Shown here one piece after another: positions 37,630 through 52,059 of a stretch of DNA of 64,000 nucleotides. A program made the position numbers and the translations under genes. The stretch lies in assembly GCF_021134715.1 (NCBI RefSeq), contig NC_060024.1, forward strand, positions 10,292,001 to 10,356,000, in the 5' to 3' direction. Position 1 is the stretch's first letter; every line of letters starts with the position of its first letter. A model generated the notes under the pieces. The model saw nothing but the letters and a program-made list of their open reading frames with translations. It was not told the DNA's origin and made no database searches. This DNA is from Daphnia pulex. Taxonomy: Eukaryota > Arthropoda > Branchiopoda > Diplostraca > Daphniidae.

Positions 37630-40600
37630 TTTGACGACAGGTACTGAACTGCTCAGAGACACCATCACATCTGACCACATAATCTCTCTCTACATCGGCA
37701 CTAACACACAATCGACTTTTCGTTTTTTCTTTTCTTGGCGATCAACGTTTTTTCTATTTATTTGTGATCTCTCGTTTGTTAACGCTCCGAGAGACTCGGT
37801 CACTCAACCACACGCACTAAACACCTAAAAATAGATTACAACAAACAAAAAAAAACAACAACATTCAAGTCGTTTCGCAAATCAAACATACAAGTGAAAA
37901 TGTGTTTTCTCCGTTCGTTTTTTTCTTTTCATTTCTACTCTGGCCAACAACAACAACAACAAAAAAAGGATCAAGTTCGTTCATATTTTGTCGTGAGACT
38001 CTCTCTTTCGTTCACTTTTCCCTCCTCAACTCTTCGAGACCGCAAAAGATGTTGTGTACAGCGACACAACGACATGGCCTGCACATGTCGTAATGACGTG
38101 CTTCATCAACCATCCACCGAGAAGAAGAAGAAAAGGGCCAAGAGTTCAAATCCATCACGACTCGGGGAAACAACAAAAAAATTGTAGAGAGAGAAACGGT
38201 TGTGCGCAACGGCCAGCAAACACACACACACAACCTAGACGTAGGCGGGAATCATTAGGTATACTGTACATTAAGAGAGAGAGAGGGGCTGGGGACATAA
38301 CGGACAAGTGGATCGGAACTGGTTCCGACAACGTAAATAACGGCGCCACTCAACCGAGTCCCGAAAAACGAAAAAAAGAGAAGAAGAAAAAAGTTATTCC
38401 TCCCTTCCGCTCCCGAAATCCGCCCCCGCTGAGTTTTCCCCACCGAACTGAATGATCGGCACTCCTTTTCTTTTTATTCTTTTTTAGATTTTTTTTTTGG
38501 CTATCCGTTAGATTCAATCGAATATGATTAGCTGGTGACGACAAAAGCCACCGAGCCGAAAGCAAAAGAATCAAAAATAACAACAAGGAAAACAAAAAAG
38601 CGTCAACCGGAAACCCCAAAAAAGGAAAAAAGAAAAAGAGAAAAAGGATAAAAATAAGAAAGAAAGAACCGACGACGACTTTTCTCCAGGAATTGAATCA
38701 TCCGAGATTGCCATCATTTTTTGACCAATTTCGGTTGTATCTATCGCGTGATCGACGTCGTCGTCACGGGCAACGGCAACAAACGTGACCATCTCTTCTT
38801 CCTATCTCGACTTTGTTTTGTTTTCCGTGCGAAAATAGAATTCCCAAAACGGGCGTGTCTGCACTACGTTTGTTCTTCGTGATTCTTCCTGGAAGAAAAA
38901 CTACTACAACAACGGGAGGAGTAGGCTGTGTGGACAATCTGGTTGAATCCCGATTCATCGCGATTGGCTTTCCGTCAACGTCAACGTGGCGCAAAACCGA
39001 CTCGAACCGGATCGCGAGCCTCGCGCCTTTGTGTACACGAGCCAAAGTCGCAATCGATTTGGTTCTGCGTCTTTTGCAAACGGCGTCGTCTCTTATTCCT
39101 TTTATACACACATCTTCCTATTTCATTATATTTTGCCCAATAGTTTCTCCCTTTGTTCGACCATTTTTCGTTTATTTTGCGCCCAGGACAACGGTCCCGA
39201 AAGGGAAGACTCGGCTAGGAAGTAGGAAGATGCTCAACCGGCCACCAACAATACAGAAAAGGTGAAGTCAAACGAATTGAAAACGACAACTGAATACGAA
39301 ATCAGAGGGAATTCAAATTCACACACTGACCAAATCTAGAGAAGAAAGAGACACGGGACTTTTCGTCTTCTCAGTTACGACCGAAAAAGAAATAAGCAAA
39401 AACGAAAACGACCACTCCCTTAGCCTCAATAGCGCAGACAATGGGTCGACATTTTTAAAAAACAAAGGAGAGAAAGAAACAAACAAAAAATGAAAATTTA
39501 AAAGAACCGGATTTCCCGCAAAGACGTTCTCGTGTGTGTTTGTGAGATACCCGCAATGGGCTAACCCGACGAAACAAACAAACAAAATAAAAAGGGACAA
39601 CACCCCAAAGCCAATGTCAAAAATATGTAATCTTTTTTCTTAAGAATAAAATGGAACACCAAAAAGTGATTTCAAAATATGATTTCTCTATCTATTGTCT
39701 GTCTCCAAGGGAAATAATAACGACGTCCAAGGACGGACGTCATCGCAGGGGGGAAAAGAGCTATACACACGCGGACTACAACTGCTGGCGCACGCCAGTT
39801 CTAGATCAATCCGGATGATTTGATCGCACTCGAAAATGTAACTTGCGCGTTCCTATCCGTTGAAAATAAAAAGGAGAAAAATCTGTTTTTTTCTTCTTCT
39901 TTTTTCCCCCCTTATTTATTGCATTGCACACGACATGAAATAAGCCAAGCAAAAGATTAGGTTCACTGGACTCGGACTCGGGCAATAACGAAAACACAAC
40001 ACAAACAACCTTATAACTTTTTCCATCGTAAACTCAAAAGGAGAGAGAGAGAGAAGAGAAAAAAGAAAGAAAGAAGCAATCGGAAAATAATGATAATAAA
40101 ATAAAAATTCCCCACAGTGTGTGTGCGAGCAAGAATTAGAAGAAGAAGAAAAAACCCTGAAATCTTTCACTAAACTTTTTTATTTTATTTTCCAGTTTTT
40201 TATTAACTTCTTCGTTGGAAAAAAAAAAGCAACGGACAAATCTTTCTCGAGGGGTTTCTGCGTTCTGGTCAAAGACGCACCTGGCGCTCGGTTCCGAGTG
40301 GTTAAAAAAAAATGAAATGAAATAAAATGAAAAAAATGACGCACACACGTTTCCTGCGTGCGTGTCCTGCTGGTGGCAGCAGCAGGCGGCGGCAGGGCCC
40401 AGTGCAGGCCACTCGGCCACTGACTTGAATTGTGCGCTACCATGACAACGAAATACCGAACAAATAATACGACAAAACATCTTTTTTTGTTGTTGTGGCC
40501 TTTTTTGGAAAAAGAAAAAGAAAAAAACGAACGAACGAACACTACGACGACTGGAGAACTAAAAAACGGACACACGCGGAATACCCGAAAATAATTAATG

Positions 40601-43600
40601 TTTCGCTTCTTCTAGATCAGCGAACGCTCTGATGGGGTTTCAATCAAATCAACCGACAAGATGATGAGACACTCTTGATGATGTGGAAGCGGGGCTTGGC
40701 GGGAAAAACGTGAGCCTCTCCCAGCAAGCAACCGACATTTTTCTTCCTTTCGTTGAATCAAAAAGAAAAAACAAATTGAAATAGGAGCGAACGAACGAAC
40801 AGTCGGAAAAGAATCAACGACGAACACAACTCACGAAAAACACGTCTAGAGCGAAGCCATGCACAGCGATAACTGACGCGCGTTCCCTTCTCTATCTCCC
40901 TCTCCAATTCGTTCGTGACTCCCGCACGCCACCCAACCACCCGCCCACCCACCAACCCACCCAAAAAACACCGTATCTTTTTTCAAACTTTTTTTTTTCA
41001 GAAGGACCATTTGAGCTCATCAAGTCTAGACTGCTGCGGCTACCCATTTTTTTTCCCGAATCTGAACGAAAATATTTCGTGAATTTCATTGGAAAAATTT
41101 GTTCGAATCATTTCGTAGCGTCAAAAAATCCGCGTAGCGTACCAATCGCAATTCAAAAAGTGACTCATTGTTTTCCCTCCCGGTGACTATTAAGTGAGAG
41201 GCAAGAGCCCGTGAAAAAGAAAGAAAAAAGAAAAACAAAGAAATCAAGGTTCGATTTCTTTTCTTTGTTATCCTTTTTGTTTTTTATTATTATTTGTCCG
41301 GCTAAATATGTAGGGCGGGCTCGTTTTTTTCCCCCTTCTTTTCTAACACACAAACACACAGAGAGCAGCGCTGCTGCTGCTGCTGCTACGTTCATCTCTT
41401 TTGAACCTGACCCAGTGTAACGGATTTTTATGAGCTAGTCATTTTTGCCAAACATAACACACACACACACACGAAACCGGTTCTTTTTTTTTTCTTCCGA
41501 AATAAATTTTTATTATTCGTTTCTTCTTCTTCTTTTTGGCCTAGTGTCTCTTTCTCTCTTTTATCCCAACCTCTCTCTCCCGCTCAATTCAGATTCCACT
41601 CGATTGAAAGGCTTCAAGAATGGAAAGTTGCGAGCACAGCCCCGACAGCTGCCGCGTGTCCCGATTCTCAGCCTCTCTATTTTTGTTGTTTTCCTTTCCA
41701 GAAACTGTAAGTAACTCACATTTTCCAACTGCCACCGCTAAACAGCAACAGCTACTGATTCCCTACCGACTATATTCAAAGAGAAGAGAAGAGAAAAGAA
41801 AGTGTCTGTTTTTATCTCGTCATCACCATCACCATCATCACGCTGCCGTGGATAAGAACAAGACAACCACACAGATGTACAACTGTGTGATGGTGGTGGT
41901 GGTGGCAATCTCCAAATAAATTTTGACTATGCATCATACGTGTATAGACCATTAACCAATTTCTGGTGCTGCTCATTTTTCAAGATCCTTCTCTCGTTCT
42001 GGTTGCGGGAGAAAATCCCGCAGTTTGAGAGAAAGGTGTACCCAAAACTCTTTTTTCTTTTTCTTTAGAAAACTTCGATTATTGTGGCGATCCAATCAAT
42101 CGGCTTTCGGTTTCTCGGCCTCTTCTCTCCTGCACACATACACTGGCGTGGAGAGCGAAGGAGAAAGAAAACAAAAAATCTTTCAATGAAAAACGAAAAT
42201 AATAAATAAAATTTTAAAAACCACCACCACTCGATTCGCTTTCAGAAAATAAAAAAAAAGGGAAAATTTTTTAAAAGTCATTCGTCATAAATATGTTCAC
42301 CAGCCTGCGAGGGGGAAAAATGATTTACCTTTATTTTTTTTCTTCTTTTTTTTGCGTTAACTCATTTTACACCCAGGGGGGTTTCTGTAATGATCTCGTT
42401 TAAGGAAACTTTCACGTGAGCAACGACGACGTCGTTATTAGTTGCGTAACGAAATTTTATCTCGGAAGAAAACTTTTATTTTCTTCCAGGTGACCCGACT
42501 GATTGTTCACATTAATTCCCTAGCTCCTAAACTTGGCTGTCTATTGCCTAGCTTGTCTTGCCAAACTCCCCGTCATTCACTTTCCCTTCGCCCAACTGGT
42601 TCACAACAGAAAAAAATTAACTAACGAACAAACACCGAAATAATTAAAAGAATAAACTCTCCTTTTTTTCTACTACTTCTTCTTCTTCTTTCGGGGAAAC
42701 TGAGCGCGACAACAAACAAGAAACGGGCAACCAAAAAGAAAAAAAATGACATCAAAAGCGAAACGAAAACAAGCGCAACGGATAAAAGAAGAAAGATAAA
42801 GAAAAATAATTCATCGATTTTCTCCGGTTTTTATTGTTATTAGCGCAATTTTCTCCGTGTGTCGGTTTTGCGATTGAAACATTTTCTAAATTTCCTCGGC
42901 GGCGGAATGTCCGTAATTCCCGATGGATTCATTAGAGGTTTTTGAATTGGAAAGACGAGCTTGAACAAATGGATAAAATGCGCACAAAAGGAATCTGCGA
43001 TAGTGAAATACAAAAAAGACTCCCTACTCTCCAGAGAATTCTTTTGAATGGGAATCCCGCGACCGACGAATTCACGATACGAATTAGAAAGAAAAACAAG
43101 AGCCCGCTCCTCTTTTTTAAAAAGTCACAGCCAAGCGAAAGTTCTTCGAACCTCCGTGACTTTTATTTTTTTTTTAGTTCAATCACGAATTGACGTCACC
43201 TTTCACTTTTTTTTCCCATTTTGAGAAAAGAAAAAAAAAATTCCCGAAAAATAAAATAAAGGACAATGTCTTTAAGGTTTTTCTATGGGACCCAAAATTC
43301 TCTACAGGTTAAATCCTAAACTAAAAAAACAAGTATTTCTTTTTTTTTCTTTCTTCTTCTTCTTTCAAATGTATTTGACACGACCGGGTAAACACATCGT
43401 TCTACTTTCACTTTATAGTTTATAGTGGCACCACCCGTACACACATAACCCTTGAGCCAACTACCTAAAAGTCTACCAATACTGCTGTGCTACCATTAGC
43501 CTATTACGACGAGAGCGAGCGAGAGAGAGAGAGGAAAACACGTTTGTTGCAGTCTTGTTGTCTTTTGCCAGGGCCCCTGTTTGTTATTTGCATAGCAACT

Positions 43601-46600
43601 AGTCGGTTGTAAAACAAGAGAGAGAGAACCCGGAGGGATGTGAATAATAAAAAGAGAATCGAGGACAATACTCGAATAACAACAAAAAAACAAATAAACA
43701 AAGAACAAAATTCGAGTGCGGCATTGAACGTGAGGGGGCTGGCTAGGAAGAGGAGCAGATGACGAGAGAGAATTGAGTGGCAAGTCGATAGATAATCGAC
43801 ATCTGTCATCATTTTTGACGCGTTCAGCGTGATAGAACAACTCCCATCAGAGTGAGAGGAGAGAACACGACACTGTTGTCAGAGAGAGAGAGGAGTCAGT
43901 CGGAGATATCTCCTTCTCATTCGCCAGAATTCTGGATGCCCTTCACGTTATAGAAATGGCAAATTCAAGATCCCCCCCTCCTCTCTCCCTCTCCTCTCTC
44001 TCCCTTGACTCACTCACGAGAGAGACGAAAAAATAATAAAAAAAACTAAATTCAAGTTAGATAGAGCCAAGCCCCACTTTCATCTCGTTGAAAGTGAAGG
44101 CCAGACACACAAGACGTGAATAAGTACATGCATGTTTGTGTGCGTACAACCGCGAAATTTCTCAAAAGAACGAACGGCAAAAAAGAAAAAGACAAATGAT
44201 TGCGCAAGAGTGAGGGAGAGGGGGGGGATGCAGGCGGGGAATCCATCATCCGTTGGCAACTTGGTAGAACAGGATAAAACCGGGAGAGAGGAGGAGGGTG
44301 GTGGTGGTGGTGGCAATTCCAACTATCGACCACGTCATCTTCATTTGGCCGGGCTCGACTGGCAATTGAAATCCGCAAATTTCAACGCTGGCGGAATCAA
44401 ATTCCGTCACGAGCATCTCATTCCCCAGAACGACTTAAAAAATAAATAAATAAAATAAAATAAAATAAAAAATACGAGAGGCACAATGGCGAGCGGGACA
44501 CAATGGACGGACGCCATCTGTTACTAAGCGCTTTAACCTTCAGTTTTCAGTTTCAATTCAAAAAATGAAAAAATGAAATGGAATACAATCGTTCCATTAT
44601 ATTTCGTTTCCAGAAAAAAATAAATAAAAGAGTGGGGGGAGGAGAAAAAAAAAACAAGTCGGTGGCCGTGTGTTGAAACCGAGTCGATTTATGGAGTTTA
44701 GGACAGGTTAGACCAAGAAAAGAAAAAATCCATCCGTTCCTTAAATGGCAACTTCCATTTTCCATGGCATCACAAAGTCGTACGGGCGGACATTTTGCGG
44801 GCGCCTCGACGCTTATATGATTATTATTTACACGACCGCTAAAACGCCACAGACTTTTTGACTCGTCTCTCTCTCTCTCTCTCTATTTCTCTCTCCCCTT
44901 CTCATTTCATTTTCTTATCCGGCGTGCAACATCTTATCGGCTCATTTCCCTTCCTCCTTCCTTCCCCCTCCAACACAACCACCAGGACCACCAGAACCGC
45001 CGCCACCACTTTTGTGTTTGTTCCCGTTTTTCTCCCGCACCGGTGAAACAGCTCAACCGCAACGCCATCTGCGTCCTGTGTGTATTACACGAAATTATTT
45101 ACAAAAGGGAAATAAGGAATTTTTGGCTTTTATTTTTTAAACCAAAAAGGCCGGTGACCCCCTGTCGACTTTGAGTGGACGCAAAAATAGCCCGGCAATG
45201 TTCCGCGTGCCAAACTGCAGTCGTCGTTGGGTGGAATCAAAATCGAATTAAACCAAGAAAAATCGAAGCGAGCAGCCAAAAAGTAAAATTTACAAAAAAA
45301 AAAAAAAAAATGGATTTTTAATGACGTCGTATAGGCGGAGGTGGTCAAAGAAGTAAAAAGCGGAACATATCGCCGACATCCGGTAACGAGAAACCGCTCC
45401 ACATATTTACTTTTTGGCTCTTTTTATTATTTTCTCTCTCGCTCTTTCTGTCCTCCTCCCTCCTCCTCCTTCACTAAAGTCACTTTGACGTCACTTCTCA
45501 TTTCCGGAATCATCCAGTGGTGTCTCGTTTCCTACTCCGCCCAACATCAACACAGCACATAACCGAAAATAAATCAACTTAAAGCCCTCTCAAAAACTCA
45601 AAAAAGACAAAATAAGAAGAAACTCCTCGCGCCTAATAACAAATTAACTAGCAGCCGACAAAGACATCATCATCTGGTCATGTGACACAGTGGACAAGGA
45701 AGGAACCGGATGAACAACAAACACACGACACGTCGTCCCTCACCCCCCTCCTCTTCTGTGTCTTGGCTGGTTCTCTCGTTTAATGTTAACAAGTCCCTCC
45801 ACCACTTGGGCCGACAGGCCAAGGGCCCTAATTGACCATCTCCTGCCATCCTGAGCCATCCCAACTTTACTAATAACAAACAGCTTAAGCCCCCCCGCCA
45901 CCCTCGGAAGGGGAGAAACGGGAAACGAGACTGAACTAACCGACCGAGCGGCCACAACTTTCAGTGGATGATGAAGCTGCTTTGCAGCTAGTTAGTCACC
46001 ATGGCAACCGAAATAAATACAAGATCCATATCTCTTCTTTTCTCTTGGCAACTAAAAGTAGCCAGATAGAGAACCACACACACACACACCAACTACCGCA
46101 AAACGTCGCAGACCGGCTTTTTTTATCAGCCTCTCCTCTCTCTGGCTCTTTCTCTGTAGGTTAACGTTGATTAGACCCACTCGCTTTTACGTGTTTCACT
46201 AACCGCAATCTGCTCGACCACAATTAGGAATTTTGGATTTCTAATTTTGCGTTTCTTTCGTGTTTCTTCGTTTGTTTTCATTTTCGTACAAGATGAGAAG
46301 AGTAAATGACCCGTGAGTGCGGGTAGTTTTCTAAAGAATTAAAATTGGATACGCACAAATTTTTTTTTGTTTTTTTTTTTTTGTTTTCTCCCCCAATTTT
46401 TTACCCAAATTTGGGGATTTTAATTTCAAATAATTTGTTCGTGTTTTTCGTCACTTCTCAGAGTAAATAGCGTTCATGAATATTCGTTGGTTGCTTGTGA
46501 AGTTTTGACAGGTAAGAAAGAAAGAAAAAAACAACACACGTGCCTGATAATAAAGTAACCCTAGAAACTTCCGCGGTCCGGTTTCAGGCCAGCCGCCCAA

Positions 46601-47553
46601 TAAAGAAAGAAATGCATTTCGGTTGAGTTTTGACATGAAACGGACGCTGAACTCTTTCCAACACACAAGAAAAACCCAATTGAAATCAACAGACTGGGGG
46701 GACACAAGAGGAGGAACGTACAAACAAACAAGACAAATCAGGTCAATTCGTATCTTTGTCTGACTGCTTGAGGGGGAATCAAATCAAATCAAATAACGAA
46801 AAGAAATAGGATCCGACGAGTCGAAACAGAGAGTTTCATTTTCTTCGTGCGAACTTTGACCGTAGACCAGACAGAAACAACAACAACCAAAAAAAGTTCT
46901 CTGACCGCAGACCGAATCTGATATCCTCCACCATTTTCTCGTCTTTACGTAATAAGTAACGCCAACTCTTTTTTTTTTTTTTCTTTTTTGCGTGAATTGC
47001 ACCAAGAAAGAGAAGAAGAAAATGATCATCAACCAGTAGCCGAGAGCCTAATCTATTAGGGAAAGAAAGAAAAAAAGCCACCAAGAAACCGCAGTTTTTT
47101 TCAACTGTACTTTTTTGTTTCGCTGGTTGTGTTTCGTCCTCTGAAATATATGTTTCCCCTTCTTTTTTCCTCATACAGTCCAGTTCTCATCTCATGGACT
47201 ATTAAAAAACCTACGGTAACGGACCCAGGCGCTTGCACAAGGAGATTCGATGCCGCCCCAAACTCCTCTAGAATTTCAATCCCAAACTTCCTGTATTTAT
47301 CGATTCATGAGAGCAGAGCGAACACGAAACGTCCATTTAGGTCGCAGTCGCTACTCAATTCGACCCAAACCGAAATAAAAAATAAACCGTTTCGACAATA
47401 TGTTGTTTTTGTTTGTCTCTTTTTTCTTCTTTTTCTGCGCCAAAATGGGGACGAAAACAAGAAATGGCGATGATGCTCGTCATCGATTTTCACACCAAAT
47501 CCCCCGGCAAGCAAAAAAGAAAAGACGAGGGGAAAAAGATAAAAAAAACTTAC
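37630..47553 (-). other. Long Mob2 intron rich in simple repeats; no gene seen
   Basis: Nearly 10 kb of low-complexity DNA: A/T runs, (CA)n and (GA)n tracts, (CT)n at 44866-44884, GAAC repeats at 40528-40540 and a GCT-repeat near 41370. Open frames exist on both strands, but all contain homopolymer-encoded residues (runs of F, K, S) and none shows family motifs. It separates alternative Mob2 first exons, so it probably contains promoters and enhancers that I cannot delimit. Confidence 0.55.
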
Positions 47554-47690
47554 GCTAAAAGGGCTGTCAAGTAAAGAACCGGACTGCTGAGGTGTCTCAT
47601 CCGCTTGTTCCACGATCCGGATGAACTGTCGTGATGAGGCGGACTGGCCGGATGGACCCTTAGGACCGTCATCGTCCTCAACAGTCCCAT
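47554..47690 (-). CDS. Mob2: Alternative first coding exon of Mob2 (long leader)
   Basis: On the minus strand an ATG at 47690 opens 45 codons plus 2 bases and ends at a good donor (TTTAGC|GTAAG). The phase equals that of the exon at 37565, so it joins exon 35595..35911 in frame, giving ...LTALLAKARRKEKA. The leader starts MGLLRT, which fits the N-myristoylation pattern MGxxxS/T, and contains a Pro/His/Ser segment. Coding potential, donor and phase are visible; its use in Mob2 is inference. Confidence 0.65.
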
Positions 47691-47738
47691 ATCAAACAAA
47701 CAGCAATTTCACTCGCAATCCAAACACAATCTCACTTC

Positions 47739-47770
<32 letters not shown>

Positions 47771-50700
47771 CCTCCTAGCTTCCTACTAAGAGTGGTTGCC
47801 GCTTCACAGGGAGGAGAAGGAGACACACACACCAGAAATGCGCGCACAGTTCGAGGGACACGACCATCTGGTTCGGCGATGGCAGGACGAATGAGCGAAA
47901 AATACACCAAAGAAAAAAGAGATACCCCCTCACACACACAAAAACAAAACAGAAATATACACAACACGCGGCGTTCTAGTAGTAGCTGTGAGCCACACAG
48001 TCCTTGTCAGTGTGTGTGTGAGTGAGAGAGAGAGAGAGAGAAAAAATACATGGAAATAAAAATGCATAGAGCGGGCGGAGTTGATAAGAAAAACGAGGGA
48101 GAGTGGGCGGAGTCTGAGAGTCGATCGGCTGGAGCCACGACAGCAGAAAAGCAGCCGTCACTACTCTACACGAACGAACTGGCTGCTGCTGCCTCTGCCT
48201 CTGCTGCTATCACGTTCTTTTTCTTGAAAATGTATTCTCCGTGATGGAGTGGAGAGTGGGAGGAGAAGAGTTTTCTCCTCCATCCACCCACGCGTGAATC
48301 CCGATAGAAAAAATAAAAAAGAACTAACCGATTTCTACCTTTTTAAAGTGGCGGGGGGTAAAGAGCACAAACACACAAGAGACACCTTTGGGGCCTTCGG
48401 CGGCCCAAAAATAAAATGCCGGGAGAATAAAAGGAGGCCGTCATCGTCATATCAATGGCCTGGAAATGTCGTGATCCATGGGACGATACCGTTAAACAAA
48501 AAAAAACAAGAAAGAAAGAAAGAAACATCTCCTTAAAGCTGTGCTGCTGCTGCTCCCCACGGCAAAGAATAAAAGGGCGATACATTAAGTGTGAACAGAC
48601 AATTTATAGCCCGTTTGATATCGTAAACCAATAATGTACCGACCGCCGGTTTGCGTCACTAGGCATTTGGGAATGGGGGCCAGTTACACGGGAAAGACTT
48701 CAACTTGCGAACTTGGATAGTTTTTGGATTATTATTTCACAACTTTATTTTTCTTCGATTTCTTCTTATCTGATTCATCACTTGGAATCAGCCATGGTCA
48801 ACTTTTTTATTTTTCAAGGGAGAACCCGTTCCGCCAGCAAAGAGAAGCAAGAAAAACATTTGTCGTGTTCACGAATTTAGAAAGAAAGAAAAGAAAAATG
48901 GCTGATGGAAACGATTGGAGCGGAAAGGCAAGGCAAGGTCCATAACCTCTAGGGCTGGCCAAAGTAGCAGCAAACGGCAACAAAGCGCAGAAGGAACATA
49001 ACCGAACAAATAATTATCATGAAGAATGCCATTTCGCCCTACCGCAACAATTCACATAAAACAAGTGAGCGCGCACAAGAAGGAGAAAAACAAAAAGGAA
49101 TACGAAAATAATTCCAACAAAAATAAAAAGGGAAAGAATACACACACACAAACGGACTTCCGCATTTCCGGGCCGCTCTCACACACACACAAGCGTCGCC
49201 ACCAACAACATTCCCGCGGGCAAATTCGATAAATCCCCAACATTCCCCGTGCCCCCTCGACTTCGATCAATCACAAAACACACACGGGAGAGAGAGAGAG
49301 AGAAAGAAAAAAGACACAAAAGAGTCTGGAAAAGCTTGGGCCTCTCTAGCTAGCTTTATTAATGGAAGGGTGGTGTTGTGTGGATGAAAGACAAAAGAAA
49401 AAGAGTCCATCCATCCATCCATCCGGTCTGCTCGAATCCAGCCAAATGCCTATCGAAATCCCCTTTTGGGAGCCAATCTCCGGCCTTCTCACTAGCACAC
49501 ACAGACAGCACAGACAGTGTTAGTTAATCTATCTGTCCATCTTCGTCTTCTTCTTACTGCTTTTCCAGTCTCCTAGTCTCTTTCAACAATCGTTAATTCC
49601 CATTCCGTGAGTGTCGTAAAAAAGATCGGAAATCGATCCTTATCTCGATCGCGTTGCCAGGCCAACAAACTCTCCCTGCTCTTTTTTTTCTTTTTTAAAA
49701 AATCATAGCGAGGAAGAATGTCTTTGTCTTCTTTCCCCCTTTTAGGTAGGAGGCTCACCTAGTTACCATAATAACAAAGAATATCGCGGCGAAGAATAGA
49801 AATGAAATAAGGAGACTGACTGGAGAAGGAGGAGGAGGATCCTGCGTCGGGATGATTTGAATGGCGCCGCGGCCGCACCTTATTCTATCTCCGTGTATGT
49901 GTCGAGCCATATACACGCAGAATCTCTATGTGTTAGAAGAAGGTCGTCTGCTGGCCTTTTTTTTCTTTATTCTTCTGCCGACTTGGAATCAATAATATTA
50001 ATAAGATGTCGACGTCAGCTGATCACCCCTCAAGATTTTTCGCACATTTTTGTTTTGATTATTTATTTTTTATTTTTAATGGGAGATTAAAAGAGAAGAT
50101 TTTCTGCCGAATCAGGCGAATCTTTTCACTTGATATTTTGTTACTTCAATATTGCGTGAGTTTACGTGAGTGTGTGGGGGGTTCTGCAGCAGTCAGAAAA
50201 GTTAAGAAGAGGCCCTCCAGCGTCTGACGTAGTCAACGCCGCACTGCGGGAAATTCGCCATCAACAGGAAAAGGATTAAATATAGCCACACGGAGAAAAA
50301 TAAAAAAAAAAGAAAGAAAGAAAAGTGGAGAGACTCTCTAGCGACGCTCTTGATTATTGATTCACTCCTTTTTTGCTCTTATCCAACGCGATATTTTTTT
50401 TTTTTTTTCGCCCATGTTATTCGCTCAATTTCCCTCGTGTCCTTCATCATCGAAAAGACCAATCGATTGGCTGACATTTAATGAGAAACGGGCCGGTTAA
50501 TTCAAACCGCCGTCTTTATTCAATTGGATTGTTAATGAAAGGGGGGGATGGGGGGACTTGGAGGAACGGTGTAACTGGTACAAAACCCTCTGGTGGCAAG
50601 TTGCAAAGTTTTTAATCATATGGGGCTGACTCATTATCCACGATGACATCACGCTGCACGAACGAACGAACGAACGAAAAAAAAACGGCCAGCCAGTTTT

Positions 50701-52059
50701 ATCCAGCGCCACGTAGCCTAAAGCCATAAGCCACAGACCCCCAGTGCGAATCAACTTCGAGTTTGTGTGTGTGCGTATATTCCTCGTCATTCTTCTCTAA
50801 AGCTAAATTCGGACATGATTATTTCCCATCGGGATTGTTATCAACAACAATAACAACAACGGGATAAAAAGAAAAAGAAGAAGCTGGTTTTCTTTTTCTT
50901 TCTCATCTCTCGCTCTCCCGATTGATTGGCGCCACCCGGGGGTTGTTGTATCTGTTTGTTCATCCAACCTTTTTTTTCTTTTCCCCCCCAAACATCTTCC
51001 TCCTTTTTTGAGTCCGGTGTGTTTGTATAGAAAAGACGAGTTGTTGTTGTTACGACGATAGGACTTACAACTGCCGGCCCAGTTGATTGAAATGCTATCG
51101 ACCAGCTGGGTGGGGAGCCTCTGGGCCCAAGTCTCCCCCTGCAGTTGATTGTCAACCGAGTCAATGACAGCGGCAACTCATTATTCATTAAGAACCCAAG
51201 AAGAAGCATGTACAAAAGTGGAGTGGGTGTGTGTACTATACTTGATGTGTGTGTCTCAACTTTAGCTAGAAAACAGCTGATCGATCTCCTCCCTTTTTTC
51301 CTATGACACACAGTCGCTCGTTTCTTGTATTATTTCTGCAAGAGTAAAACGCATCTCGGTGCTGGCGGAAATCGATCTCAAAATCCCCCCGGATGGCGAG
51401 CTAGAAGGAATCTAAACGCTACACTACGCACACACACACATATTCCGACTGTGTAGAAAAGCAATCACGTACGAGAGAGCGAGGGCAATAGAAAGAGAGC
51501 GAGAGAATCCAGCTAAAGCTTGCTCCGTTTGACGTTTGCAAGGCTTCACGAAAGTAAAAAAAAGACACAAGAAGAAGTGGAAAGGTCAATCAGCATTGAC
51601 AGACGAGAAAAACCTTCGCCGTGAACGATTGGGAAAACCCAGGTTCTCTATCGAGGGCAATAGAGACAAAGCAGCAGCACACACACATAAAAAGTAGTTG
51701 GTTAGACAGCTCGATAGTGAAAGCAATCTCTCAAACACAACAAAAAATATCCCCCGCATAAGTTGTGTGTGTAAGAAAGGCTGCAGAGAGACCCAGTTTT
51801 GCCAATATGAAACAAGCGTTGCCTTGGCAACGGGCAAAAGTACACACACACCGAATATGATTGAAGAAGAAAAGTTGAACACGACCAAGGACAGCTAGGC
51901 ATATATATATATCTGAAATTGCAACCGTTTCTTGGCACAGGGAAAATGAAAAGGGCATGGGAGCGGTGTGAGCCACGATTGACGTTGCATAAAAACGACG
52001 ACGCACACAAAGCCAACAATGAGGGATGGATGGGAATCATAAATAAAACATTGGCTTAC
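47691..52059 (-). other. Distal Mob2 intron with simple repeats; no gene seen
   Basis: Contains a (CAA)n tract at 47738-47772 just upstream of the alternative exon, (GA)n at 48023-48041, (CCAT)n at 49407-49424 and GAAC repeats at 50659-50677. Open frames are low-complexity and unsupported. Confidence 0.5.

Noticed and set aside
38813-39265. 150-codon plus-strand open frame
   Set aside because: Intronic, low-complexity surroundings, no recognisable domain; overlapping frames on both strands are also open, as expected by chance.
47738-47772. CAA-repeat tract as part of a poly-Gln coding exon
   Set aside because: It lies upstream of the ATG of the alternative Mob2 exon and is a simple microsatellite in an intron or 5' region.
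49407-49424. CCAT direct repeats as a CRISPR-like or attachment array
   Set aside because: Simple tetranucleotide microsatellite without spacers, in a eukaryotic intron.
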